From positions 34,846,008 to 34,910,007 of the forward strand of contig NC_088880.1 of NCBI RefSeq assembly GCF_032884065.1: a stretch of DNA of 64,000 nt. Reading direction: 5' to 3'. The stretch is from Artemia franciscana. Lineage: Eukaryota; Arthropoda; Branchiopoda; Anostraca; Artemiidae. The position numbers and the translations under genes were made by a program. Within the stretch, counting starts at the first letter, position 1, and each line of letters opens with the position of its first letter. The notes below the pieces were generated by a model that saw nothing but the letters and a program-made list of their open reading frames with translations, made no database searches and had not been told where the DNA came from. Shown here piece by piece: positions 35,413 through 46,760 of this stretch.

Positions 35413-37880
35413 GACTTGTACCTTTTTTTTTGTTCCCGCTGATAAAGGCTTCCGGCCGTGAAGCCGAAATATATTGACTTTTATTGGCATTCATAAAAAA
35501 AGAATTTCTTGTTATTTTCAGTGCCTTATTTGAAATATCATATCCGTCATTTTATATTTTCATTTCGTTTTATTCCTCTTTCTCCGCTCTAAAATATAAC
35601 CAATTAAAATTAATTTATCTGAACTTAAAACCAAAGAGAAAAAGAGAGACTATTTTCATATAGTGATATGTTAAAAAGTAAGCTATAACTTCACTGGTTT
35701 ACGCCTATAGTACCTTTTTAAGCCAATCACATTATTCCTTGAGCATACGTAAAAAAAGAAAGCCAATTAACCCCCATCATTTCAAACCTGATTGTTTCTC
35801 CACTGTGAAATTTCAAGCCAGTAGAAATTAAGAAACATTTTTTAGTTATACAAACCTTTACAAGTAGCCCCTTTGTTGTTTTGAGTTGAAAGATTTTAGT
35901 TCCATCAATTTTGTAGATAATAGGATCCATCCAATTGTAGCAATTTATTTTAGAGTATTGCTTGAAAGAATTTTTCTATTTCCTCCTGCATTTAGCATAA
36001 TTTCCAGGAGGAGTTCAAGGGTAACTTTTCAATGGTAAGTTCAAGGGTAAGATTATTTTTACGCAATCAACTTTTCGTAAATCACCCAATGAGCCAAAAC
36101 ATCGAAATTCGTTAAAAGGTTCAAAGAAGAGGATCTTATGTTCAAAAATTCACGTCGTTTTTTGAAAGAAGAACTGCTATAGATTGCACATTCTTTTCTT
36201 TGTATTTATTTTTATTTTTATTAAGTTAGAAACAAAGAAAAGCTTCGAAAGAAGTTAATACTGAAAATATTACGCGATACTGCTAAGTAATATATTTTGA
36301 GACAATCTACTTCAATCATCCCCACTGAGAAAAAAAAACAAAAAAACTAGGCCGTACGTATACTTTCATGCACTTATCGGAATGTTGTCACTCTGTGCCC
36401 CCCCTCAAACAAACCAGCCATCTTGGAAGGCAGTGAAAGCCATATTTTCCAACCGCTTTTTAGAAGTGCGAAAAAGATATATTTAGCACAAAAAAATTCA
36501 CCTTGGGGAGAAACCTTAATAAAAGTGTAAAATTGACTGAAAATCGACACGCATCCAAAAGAAATCTTAACGCTTTTTTTAGGGCTATGTCCAAAGGTAG
36601 TTTTTTTCTTTATTTGGCACTGAGGACGACTTGGCAGAGTCTGGCTGAAATGTATTCTTTATTTTCGTAATTCATTGGTTAAAAAAATATATTGGTTACT
36701 CCCTTTTCCTTTTTTGATTTCATATATTTTGTTCTCCGTCTTTTTGTAGGCCATGTACATCCAGTGTGGTCTCAGAACCTATTTCTGAGACCACTTTCCA
36801 GAAAAACCCCTAGTTTCCAAAATAATTCAGCACCTCAGAGATTTACAGACATAAATACAATGTTCAATTAAGCTTATTTCCAACAAAATGTGTCTCTAGA
36901 TGTGCACATATTTGAAAAAACAAACAAAAAAAACTAGTACAGGTCAGGACATTTTGTCATGAGTAGCTTGGGGAGGGGAAAACAGGTCTTCGATATGGAA
37001 CGGTTTTCGCTTCAAGGAAAACCTTGATTTCAACAAATTGAGAGACCTTAAAATTTGAACGACTCGGCTTTTTTTTTTTTTACTTTTGAAAGGTACTTAG
37101 CTGTGAGTAGGTATGTCACAAAAATGAAGTAAGCAAATAGACGAGGTGGCAAAAAAAGAAAGTTGTGAAAAAAGCAATTTTCAAATCCGCAGACATTTTT
37201 ACTAATTCAGTTTTTCGGTCCTTAAAATTTTTCTTTATCCAAAGCTCATATTTTTAAGCTTCGATGTATCGATATGACAAAGCCTCAATATTCACTTAAC
37301 AATCATACCAAAAATATCGATCACCGAATGAATATACGTAAAAACATTACTCTTGGAGTGACCCCCCCCCCCCCAAAAAAAAACAAACAAAACACCAGAC
37401 CTTTTCATTGTTTTCTAAAATATCATTTTTGAGACAAAACAAGTCTTTTTTGAAAGCAAAACATCAAGTCTTTTTAATATTTAAGTCAGATTCTAGATCA
37501 TTCAGATTCTGCATAAATCCCCTTTCGTATAAAGATCTACAAATTATCTCCAAAGAGAACACTTGTGTACTAACAATAACTGCCGCACGAGGCTCGGATC
37601 GGTTTCCAGCAAGAGCAAGACAAAGGAACAGTCTAACCATATTTTTTATGAAAGTTCCAGAAAAGAACGATCTTGGAACAAATTCAAGAAATAGTGTCAA
37701 TGAATACAAAAAGGCTAAATAAAGTAAGAAAGAAGCACGGATGAACCTAGGGATCAGGTCAAATTTTAGAATGAACCTAGGGATCAGGTCCATATCGACA
37801 AATTTTTCAAGAAGCGCAGGTTTTTTCGGCACCCACATGTGTTTCAAAAATGAGAATTTCAAAAAAGGGCACAATAGCAC

Positions 37881-37881
37881 A

Positions 37882-37928
<47 letters not shown>

Positions 37929-37929
37929 A
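37881..37929. repeat. (TA)n-(CA)n-(TA)n compound microsatellite
   Basis: atatatatata, then cacacacacacacacacaca, then tatatatatata over about 49 bp. It creates the YIYIYVCVCVCVCVYIYI string in a long but unsupported minus-strand frame. Confidence 0.95.
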
Positions 37930-38451
37930 ACTGTGAGGAAATGGCGTAATTTCCGCCACCCAGAGGATGCTCCCTTCCTGGGTACGGAATGGGTTCTTGC
38001 TGGGTACTGGGTTCTTGCTGAGTAGCCTATACAAGTTATTAGTAAACATGGACTAAAAATTGGATTGTTTGCCAGCAAATCAACAAAAGTGTTATTTGAC
38101 ATCCTCATAATGAGGTTATAACCTAGTTTGAAGGAAAATTCTGTTTTTTTGTTCACATTTAAGATATTATTTCACTAATTAGTACCAAATTTGCCAAAAT
38201 TCTGACCAATTTTTAAGAATCCCAAATAAACAATCTAACTCCCCCACTTCTGCAATCCCATTAGAAATAATTGCAAAGCCGGATGTTTTACACAAATATG
38301 AGGTTATCAAATACTTGCTTTACTGGTAATTTTTTTTAAAGTCGAATCAGTAAACCAAGTTCTCAGAATTGAAATTAGTTATCTTACTAGTAAAATCAAC
38401 TCCCCGTCAAATATTAATAATTTTCCTTACAAACCTAAACATTAGTTGTGA

Positions 38452-39927
38452 CTTACCAAGTCCAGCTTCTATTTCACATGAAATTTGAAACTCAGCAGAA
38501 TACAACCTTAGCACCTAAATTTTTACTTTTTTCAATGTCTTACCGTTTCCGATTTCCTATCATTTTTTAATATAAAATTCTTCAAAGCCAAAATATGCTT
38601 ACGACAACCATTTTTATGAATATTTCCTCTTTTTTCCCTTTTTATTTCAGTTCTTACAACTTAAGTCGTATCCAAATCATTTCTTTGAACTCAATCCTCA
38701 ATCAGTAAAATGCCCTATAATAGTAGTTTGTCATTTTATCTTTCTCGTTTACAAGCAAATAGTTTTATTTTTCAGGATTATCTTTAATTTTTATCTAGAA
38801 CTCTTAGTCTTCAAATGTATTTTTATCTTACCACTTCCGAATTCCCTTCGGCTTAGAATATCAGATTACACCTAGCCAAAATAACATTCTGAAACTAGTT
38901 CATCTTACCTATTTCCTATAAATTTTTATTGGTCGATATTAACTTTTAAGGGATTATGTTAAAGCCCAAGAATTATTTACACCTTACCATTTCCGAGTAC
39001 TTTTTTTTGTATAGAGATCTTGCATTCTACTCAAAGAAAATATATCCGTGACAGTAATTTACCTTTTCACTTCCTTTATCCATTTTTAATATTACGTTTT
39101 TCAAGCTTGCAGTCCTCAAACTATTTTATCTTACCATTCACAGGTTCCTCTTGGATTACAATTCAAATCATATTCAATAAAACTATGTTTTTGAAAATAA
39201 TTTACCTTACCATTTCCCGTATTTCATTCTTTAATATTTACCATTAAAAAAATTAGCAGAACTATTCCAACCTTACCATTTTTCCAGTTCCTTTTGCATT
39301 AAAATCCCAAATCCTACTAATAAAAAAAAATTTGAAATTGATATACCTTATCGTTCCATTTACTTCATTTTTTAATAATTACCCTTACAAATTTATTGTT
39401 ACCTTACCATTTACCAGTTCCTTTTGGGTTGCAGTCCCAAATACTATTTAACAAAACTAAGCTTTTAAAAATTACTCAGCTTACCATTTCCCGTGTTTTA
39501 TTTCTTAATATTCACCATTATGAAATTTAACAAGCTTACATTTCCCAAATTACTGTTACCTTATCATCTTCGATTTCTTTTCGGATTACAGTCTCAAATC
39601 CTATTCAATTAAAATTCGCATCTAAAAATAATCTTACCACTTCTTTTCTTTGATTTTTTTTAATGTTTACCTTTAAAAATTTTAAAAGCTTACAATCTTA
39701 TAAATACTGTTCTCTTACCATTCCCGGTTCCTTCGAAATAACCATTCAACAGCTCTTACCGTTTCAAGACACGAATCAAGAGACCCCCCCCAGAAATATA
39801 GAACCCAAAACCTTACCAACTTGACTCCAGACTTACCATTAATTTGGAAAAATCAAGTTATCTCAATACTTACGTGAATTAATTTAAATCAAAAAAGAAA
39901 AAAAAAAATACTTACATAAATACTTAC
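38452..39927 (-). repeat. Degenerate ~75-bp tandem array of 5' splice-site-like sequences (GGTAAG x15, GTAAGTAT x3)
   Basis: On the transcribed (minus) strand GGTAAG occurs at plus positions 38452, 38539, 38827, 38904, 38983, 39130, 39206, 39272, 39403, 39480, 39633, 39714, 39755, 39812 and 39832. One-base variants fall in the same rhythm at 39058 (GGTAAA), 39347 and 39560 (GATAAG). From 38827 to 39714 the spacing is mostly 66-81 bp, with one gap of 56. Alternate units share longer sequence: one type has cttaccatttcccgt plus a T-rich stretch, the other cttaccatttccagttcc followed by a ggattacagtccc-like part. It is therefore an old ~150-bp dimeric minisatellite whose flanks have diverged while the GGTAAG core is kept. 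The array is followed by three GTAAGTAT octamers at 39866, 39908 and 39920. I saw no GGTAAG on the other strand within the array. Confidence 0.75.
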
Positions 39928-40241
39928 TTAAGAATTAGTCCCAAATAACCCACCCAATTTTAAGCAAAGCAATAATTATAGTTAAATCAATCTTCTGATT
40001 TGTTTAGTAAACAAAAATAAAAATAAGGAATCAACTTATTAGAAAAAACATAGAATGGAACTTCTTTAAGAGCTGGTAAGCAAATAGTTAGTTTTTATTT
40101 TTCATATATGCTACCCCCATCCAAGGAAAAGTGCCGAATGAGTATACATTTTCAAAACTTATATCCAGTCCTTTCCCCTCTTAGATCAAATCCTGACTGT
40201 TCACATTAAGTTTCTAAGTACCAACTGTCTCCTCAAAGTCT

Positions 40242-40268
40242 AAAAAAAAAAAAAAAAAAAAAAAAAAA
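40242..40268. repeat. Poly(A) tract, 27 bp
   Basis: A run of 27 A; a second A-rich stretch follows at 40326-40356. Confidence 0.9.
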
Positions 40269-40535
40269 CACAAGAAGCTTAAAACATCCTAGTAGTCTAA
40301 ATTGATATAACGTACTTTTCTGGACAAAAAAAAAAAAAACCAAAAAAAAAAAAACCGATTCCTCAAAACAGTGAATTTCTGAGAGTGTAAGAATCAAGTA
40401 GGAGTTTTCCAAGCTGACCTTATTATACCATATTAATTGTATTTTAGTTTTACACATATTTCTATCACGTAAAACTCACTCTTCATTATTTTTTATTCAC
40501 AATTTTGACTTCATTTACATTTTCAGCTATCGTTT

Positions 40536-40810
40536 TTTTACGGTTTAAAGGTTTTATTTGCATGCTAGAAAAATATAAATGAAGTCAAAAGCGTTACAAA
40601 AAAAAGTAAATAGGTTCAAAATTCCTATGGTAACTAGGAATATAAGTAATATACATTTGGAAAAATAAAGTATAATCAAAGGTTCTTAAAAATTAAATTT
40701 ATTTGTTATAACAAAAGCAAGTAACTAATAAGTGTTTTACGAGCTATACCAAACTGTTCCCTCATTTGCTTGTTCTTTTACGGTTTAAAGGTTTTATTTG
40801 CATGCTAGAA
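40536..40810 (+). repeat. 35-bp perfect direct repeat at 240-bp spacing
   Basis: 40536-40570 and 40776-40810 are identical (ttttacggtttaaaggtttt, then atttgcatgctagaa). Each contains ATTTGCAT, the POU/octamer word. The intervening sequence is not repeated. Confidence 0.8.
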
Positions 40811-42387
40811 TATAATGAAAAACACACACGACCAAAGGAGCCATTTTGAGTAAACAATGTTATATACTAACGATATTAAATGGATAAAAATCACTATACG
40901 GTGTTAATCAAGATTTCCAAACTTCAGAAAAGGGCAAATATGTGATATTAAATGTTTTTTTTTTCCAAATGTCGATTACATTATGTCAAATACCGAAGAG
41001 AAAAACATTAAGAAAGAATAAAAAACGAACGCCTTAGTCTTCATGGTCAAAGGGGCTTTTGGGGTCGAAAAGGGTCATTCCAAAGACAGTGACCTAATGG
41101 TCAATTCACCTTACATATACACAGAGTCGAATACCTGCTAAAAGCAACATTGTTAGACTATAAAGGCACTTTGCGGTTTCAGACCACCCCCTTTTTTTCA
41201 CTAAAAAAATTGATATCCATAGGATCTAGGATATGTGTTGTTTTTTTTTTTTTACATAAAATATAATATGAAAATTTATACTCATGGCATTCATCCTTAG
41301 TAGGGCAGCATATAGATGCAAAATCCGCCGAAAAATTGTCCAACAAGATTCGAACCCGCATCATACAGATTTGTTGTGCCACATTTTTACATTTATTACC
41401 TTTTTTGCACGGATTATTTTTATAATAAATTACAATAATTTTTGTTATTTAAGCCCACGTTTTATTAATCATGTATGTCGGTATCTTACCACAACATACA
41501 AACCTAAGTTTTGGGGGGGATGTCACGAATGAACGAAGAACATCGTGCCAAATTATCCTTCAATGACCGGAAATATAAACAAAAAATTAATATATAGAAG
41601 TGAAATATATACATATAAATACAGTCTAATCATTGGTACGATATTTTAGAAAAAGTATTACACATGTTTTATATAATATTTTACCACACAAGAGCATTTA
41701 CTTGTAAAATTTTCCCATGCTGCTTCTTTTGGGTATTAGCGTTAACCTAATTTTATACTATTTTCGACCATTCAAAAAAAAAAAAAAAAAAATTTTCACT
41801 TTTACCTTAATATTACGGATTGTAACCCTAGCAACTTATTATTATGTAGAAAATACTCTCCCGTATTCTTTTATCAGTCAGACTTCTTATACTTTTATTT
41901 CTCCTTACTCCTTAATTTTATTGATTTTCTTCCCTTTGTATAATTAATAAGTCATATATAATTGTCCTGATCGCTTTTATTTAAGAAACAAACCATAAGA
42001 AAAATATGGATGAAAAAAAAAACAACAACAACTATCAAGCCTTTAAATTGGCATTAAATAAAACAAAAGCCTACTAAATCAGGTTTAATGAGCCCCTTGT
42101 ATATTCAGATAGTATTCATGTAATTCTAAATTATTCTTTTTATGAATAATTAAAAATAAAAAGATTAATAATTAGATTCCTAGCATTCACCGATTTGATA
42201 ACCAAAGATTCTAGAAATTCCATTTTCATCTATATATTCACTATAAATAAGACGAATAATATCACAGTAAACATGCCTTGCAACTTTACGGGTTACTACA
42301 AATTATAACCACTGAAATTGAAAATACTACAACTAGACAGAGAGACAAGAGACACGGATAGAGAAAATGAGAGGAGAGAGAGTGAAA

Positions 42388-42393
<6 letters not shown>

Positions 42394-42464
<71 letters not shown>
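42394..42464. repeat. (AG)n microsatellite
   Basis: About 70 bp of pure AG in a wider purine-rich tract (42361-42540). The opposite-strand frames are Ser/Leu repeats and not genes. Confidence 0.95.
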
Positions 42465-42467
<3 letters not shown>

Positions 42468-43281
42468 GAACAGAGGGGAGAGAAAGGCTGATAGAGGCAG
42501 AAAGAGGGAGGGAGAGAGAAGAAGGGGGACAGAGGGAAAGAAATGGAGAAATAGAGTGAAAAAATCGAATAAATGTACCGACATGATTCAACATTACACA
42601 CATAAGCGGATCATTACACCCTAACCGGATGCTATTCATTGCAGAAGACAAGATTAACCTTAGATTAATCTATACAATCTTTAATCTTCTGTAATCTTTT
42701 AACACTGAACCACACAAAAGACAAAGAAAATATTTGCGAAATTTTATGAACTCGTGCTGAAATATGCCTGTATAAAGGGTCGTGAGGGGGAATGGAGCTA
42801 AAGAAAGGGTTCTCTCATAATATCTAACGGGAAATCCACCGACCACATGAAAATTTGGATCTCTCGGTATAAGATTCACTTTTCTCACGTGATAAATGAG
42901 CTATAAATGAATATTTTTTTTTTTTTGCATCCTAGGAAGAAAAAGAAATTCATTTCAGTGCATAATGTAAACGATTGAACAAAAAGTTTAAGATGTCTGG
43001 ATCTCCCTCTTCCATAAAAGATCATGAAACTACACATTTAACCCTTCACTCACACAGGTAGGGGTGTAGACGATACTTCTCCCTAGGAATATTGGGGTTA
43101 AGAAAGGAGCTATAAATGCAAAAAAAAAATATAAAAAAAAATCCTAAAATAAAACAAGGAAAAACCTTTTCATTAAGCCACCGATTCCCCACAAAAATAA
43201 ATCGGTCCCTACCCTAGAGGGTATTGGACAGCGTGGAAATATGAATTACATGATCAAAGCCCATACTGATAAAACACTTAC

Positions 43282-43363
43282 AATGCATATCCCTTTCATG
43301 CTCATACTCAATGAAAGCGTATCCTCGTGGCTTTCCAATGTTTTTGTCATGAATCAGGACAAT
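43282..43363 (-). CDS. SNRNP70: U1-70K exon: RRM core with RNP1 octamer
   Basis: An 82-nt exon of 27 codons plus one base (phase 1 out). The peptide runs [20 protein letters not shown], then EHERDMH. It contains the RNP1 octamer RGYAFIEY, whose aromatic residues stack on RNA bases in the RRM fold. The tract [15 protein letters not shown] is nearly invariant in U1-70K proteins from animals and plants. IVLIHDKN resembles arthropod U1-70K more than the vertebrate IHMVYSKR. The acceptor is tttatttacag and the donor is CATT|gtaagtg, the strongest donor in the window. The array of 5' splice-site-like sequences lies about 3.4-4.8 kb downstream in the intron that starts here. Confidence 0.98.
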
Positions 43364-43706
43364 CTGTAAATAAACGTAACATATCAACTTTCACCAATTC
43401 ATAGTACAAAATTTGCACCCTCTTCTACTCTCTTAAGTCTTAAGAAAGGCACACAAAAAACAAGAAAAGAGAAGAGAAAGGCGTGCTTTGAACAAGGAAA
43501 AATAAAACTAACGAATTCATCTTGGTCTACCGAAATTACGGACTGACTACTAACGTCGTTTAAAGAAAACAAGAGAAACAAAAAAGTTTTGGGTAACGAA
43601 CTCACAACCCTAGAAGGTATTCAGAGTTATAAATTCAACCTTTTAAGCATCATATCCTCATCTGTCCAAAATCCTATTTGTCTGAAATAAATAAATAATA
43701 ATAATA

Positions 43707-43708
<2 letters not shown>

Positions 43709-43759
<51 letters not shown>
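43709..43759. repeat. Poly(A) tract, ~51 bp, after (AAT)n
   Basis: A run of about 51 A preceded by aataataataat. It may be the tail of an old retroposed copy, but nothing recognisable precedes it. Confidence 0.9.
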
Positions 43760-43760
<1 letters not shown>

Positions 43761-43929
43761 AACTCAGTTCCACTCAATTCATCAAACTCCATCAATTAAA
43801 AAAAAAGTCAATTTCATCAAATATCAGATGAGGTGACAATTACCAAATTTAACATTTTAATATGATAATAGCAAAGCACAAGAGCAAAAGAAAGAGAAGG
43901 TTTGATTACACTTCTTGATTGGAATAGTA

Positions 43930-45840
43930 TATACGCCTGCGCAATCCCTTGATCACTTGATGGATCTTCGACTAATTTGGTCAAAGAAATATTCCCAGTT
44001 ATATCACCGGTTTTATGCCACATAATTAATCTTACATTTGTAACTGATGTCTATCCTTCAACATTTAAATCAGCAAGAATTGTGGCCCTACATAAAGGTG
44101 ATGACTCGAGGCTTCCTGCCTAATTATCGTCCTATATCGATACTCTCTGCTTTTTCGAAGGTTGTAGAGCGAGCACTGTATAACAGAATCTATTCTTTTT
44201 TTTTGAGAAATTTGATTACATTTCTAAACTTCAGTTTGGATTTAGAAACGAGCATTGCACTGATCATCCTATGGCTATTATTGTCCAACATATTAGTGAT
44301 TGTTTTGACCGTGGCTAAACGCCTGCAACTATATTTTTAGACCTACAGAAAGCTTTTGATTCCATTTCTCATGAAATTCTTTTGTATAAGCTTTCGAATG
44401 CTGGTATTTGTGGTAATTGCCTTAGGTTACTTGAATCGTATCTTCATGGGAGGCAGCATATACTTATAAATAATGATGTTAGATTTGATTCTTTACAGCA
44501 GTCAGATAAGGTTGGTGTTCCCCAGGGATCCGTATTAGGACCTCTGCTTTTCCTAGTTTACATTAACGATTTGTGCTCAGCTACTGAAGTTTCTTCTATA
44601 GACACTCAGTTTGCTGACGACACTGCAGCAACCGCTTCTGGTAAATCTCGTGATGAGCTAGTGGTCAATTTAACATCCACATACGATAGATTGTCTACTT
44701 GGCTCTCTGATAATAGACTACTTCTGAACAGAAAGAAGACGAAGTTTATTGTTTACAGCAGAACGGGTCACAAGTTTCCAGATATAGAATCAGTTTCCCT
44801 TTCTGCGAATGAACCTGAGTCTGTTATTGAAAGGGTTGTATCGATAAGATATTTGGGAGTTGTGTTTGATGAGAATTTGTCATGGAAAGAGCAAATTAAT
44901 CAGGTTAGAGCAAAAACTGCCCGTGGAGTTGGTATAATGTGCAGACTGAAAAACCTTCTTCCATATTGCGCTCTAAAATCCATTTACTTTTCCCTTGTGC
45001 AATCCCATTTTGATTATGCGTCTATTATTTTTTTGAACACTTTTAAAAGTAATGTTACCCCTTTACAGATTATCCAAAATAAAGCAGTTCGTATCCTTAA
45101 ACCTTTTCTGCCATCGCCATCAAACTTCCCCTTAAAATCCACAACAGAGACCCTTTTTTCACTTCATAATATTCTTCCTGTTCGGCAAAGTATCCAATTT
45201 TTAAGTGTTATGTTTAAGATTAAGCTTGAACGAGAAAAGCTCCCCAGATATTTTGCATCGATGGGTCTTATTTCTTCCCCTTCATCTTCACAAGTTGAAA
45301 CCCGTGGTAAATATAATCTGCGGACTCCTAAGGTAGTTACAGAGAGGTCGCGTTTTTGCCTGAGGTATTTGATTCCTCTACATTGGGAAAGATTGAAAAA
45401 TGAAATTGATTTTAATGTAAGCATAGATGCTATAAGACGGAAGTTGAAAAGAGTGCTGATTGAAAGTTATAAATCTAAATAATATGAAAAAGTGTTATTT
45501 TAAGGATGTTTATTATTTTTTTGAGTATTGGGTTGGTCTCCGGGGTTCGCCCATGAGGCCTCCAGATGTCTTATGACTCACTTGGTTTTAAGTTGTAATT
45601 TTAATTGTGTCTCAAAATGGTGCGAGGAGGATGGAAATGGTATCGTACGGCACGGGATTTGTTTTTTATTTATTTCTGCCAAGGTTGGTTAAGAAAACTA
45701 TTTATTTTTAATTTTTTTGCATATTTAGTGTTGTTTAAAGGTAGCTCAATTGCATTCGAGCTATACTCTCAGCCTTGAGTTACCTAATATTTTGTATATT
45801 TTGGTTATATTAAAAGAACCTTGAACCTTGTAAGCATGGA
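43930..45840 (+). mobile_element. 5'-truncated non-LTR retrotransposon (LINE), RT domain, broken
   Basis: Reverse-transcriptase homology starts near 43935 (SSTNLVKEIFPVISPVLCHI). It continues through ARIVALHKGDD, then NYRPISILSAFSKVVERA in another frame, then FLDLQKAFDSISH (motif A) and PQGSVLGPLLFLVYIND with the catalytic FADD (motif C) in the 366-codon frame 44382-45482. Two frameshifts (near 44110 and 44220) and a stop (near 44315) break the N-terminal half. No endonuclease domain is present. The 3' tail ends in a short repeat (gaaccttgaaccttg) at about 45840, as in CR1/Jockey-group LINEs with repeat tails. It is antisense to SNRNP70, within its intron, and about 570 bp from the RNP1 exon. 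Confidence 0.9.
44382..45482 (+). pseudogene. LINE reverse transcriptase, C-terminal 366 codons
   Basis: Longest open frame in the window, lying inside the LINE. It carries the PQGS motif, the FADD active site at about residue 77, NRKKTKFIVYS, the YLGVVFDENLSWKEQI thumb-proximal motif and a long C-terminal tail ending in a natural TAA. The enzyme primes cDNA synthesis at nicked target DNA. The catalytic motif A (DLQKAFD) lies upstream of the ATG in the same frame but after a stop, so the element is dead as it stands. The long undamaged 3' part indicates a fairly young insertion. Confidence 0.85.
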
Positions 45841-46760
45841 TTCGCTATCCTTTCCGACCTTAATCTTGGTTATCCCAATTGCAATTCCAGATGTGACCAA
45901 TCAATTATATAATCAAAAATTTTGAAATATTCCTTTTGCAATTAGAAATACGCCTGCGTTAGCATGGATTCCCTATCCTTTCCGACCTTAATCTTGGTCA
46001 TCCCAATTGCAATTCCAGATGTGACCAATCAATTATATAATCATAAATTTTGAAATATTATATCCGTTAATTTTTGAATTAAAAAAGGGAATAGTTGTGG
46101 TAAAAGTCAAAGTCATGGCCAATTGTAGAAAAAGCCAAGACAGATTGTCCAATTAAATGGGCATCAAGTGCAAGGTTAATTTTAACCCTTTGATTGCCAT
46201 TGTTACTGTCTCCCACTTATGCTACACCTCTCATGCATGTCACTCCTCAATGCCGAACTAGAGTCTTTTCGCAATATAATTGCCAAATTGACAATTATAA
46301 TTATAATTGACAATTGTCGATTATAACTGAGAAAGGCAAATTGTTTATATATATAGTCCAATTTGCCTATATATAGCCAAATTTGCCTATATATAGGCAG
46401 ATATTGTCAATATATCCATACTTTAAGCGGCGGGCATAGGCTAGATGGGATGAGGGTCTGACTGTCTGGTATTTATTAGTTAATTTAAAGAATCTAAATT
46501 AGAATTTAATTATTTGGAATTCCTTTTGCAATTAGAAATACGCCTGCGTTCCCTATCCTTTCCGACTTTAATCTTGGTCATCCCAATTACAATTCCAGAT
46601 GTGACCAATCAATTATATAATCAAAAATTTCGAAATATTCCTTTTGCAATTAGAAATACGCCTGCGTTAGCATGGATTCCCTATCCTTTCCGACCTTAAT
46701 CTTGGTCATCCCAATTGCAATTCCAGATGTGACCAATCAATTATATAATTATTGATTCTA
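45832..46760 (+). repeat. ~124-bp tandem repeat, two pairs split by ~590 bp
   Basis: Units with 'ccctatcctttccgacctta', 'atcttggtcatcccaattgc' and 'ccagatgtgaccaatcaatt' start near 45835, 45957, 46548 and 46671. The intervening 46046-46520 is different DNA with several 'tatatataggc' palindromes, so a 4-copy array may have been split by an insertion. The array follows directly on the LINE's 3' tail. Confidence 0.75.

Larger units (their letters stand above)
30413..43281 (-). other. SNRNP70: SNRNP70 intron of 12.9 kb inside the RRM
   Basis: This intron splits the Ser codon after ERDMH. It contains the 5' splice-site-like array (38452-39927), a long (AT)n at 33260-33373, (AC)n at 37881-37929, (AG)n at 42394-42464, inverted arms near 34918-35412, a 2 x ~200-bp repeat at 33845-34265 and a 35-bp direct repeat at 40536/40776. 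30480-33000, 35520-37400 and 40820-42290 show no gene and no clear repeat beyond homopolymers. Confidence 0.85.

Noticed and set aside
37464..38156. 230-codon minus-strand open frame in the RRM intron
   Set aside because: It runs through the (TA)n/(CA)n microsatellite and a 31-bp duplication (37740-37790), giving low-complexity peptide. The rest has no domain, and an overlapping opposite-strand frame is equally long per base. Treated as chance.
41280..41390. B-box-like word (minus strand GCGGGTTCGAATCTTG) suggesting a tRNA
   Set aside because: No matching acceptor stem or credible D-arm at the right distance. The T stem needs several wobble pairs. Too weak to call.
42286..42651. Ser/Leu-rich frames of 101-121 codons
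   Set aside because: Products of the (AG)n microsatellite read on the other strand.
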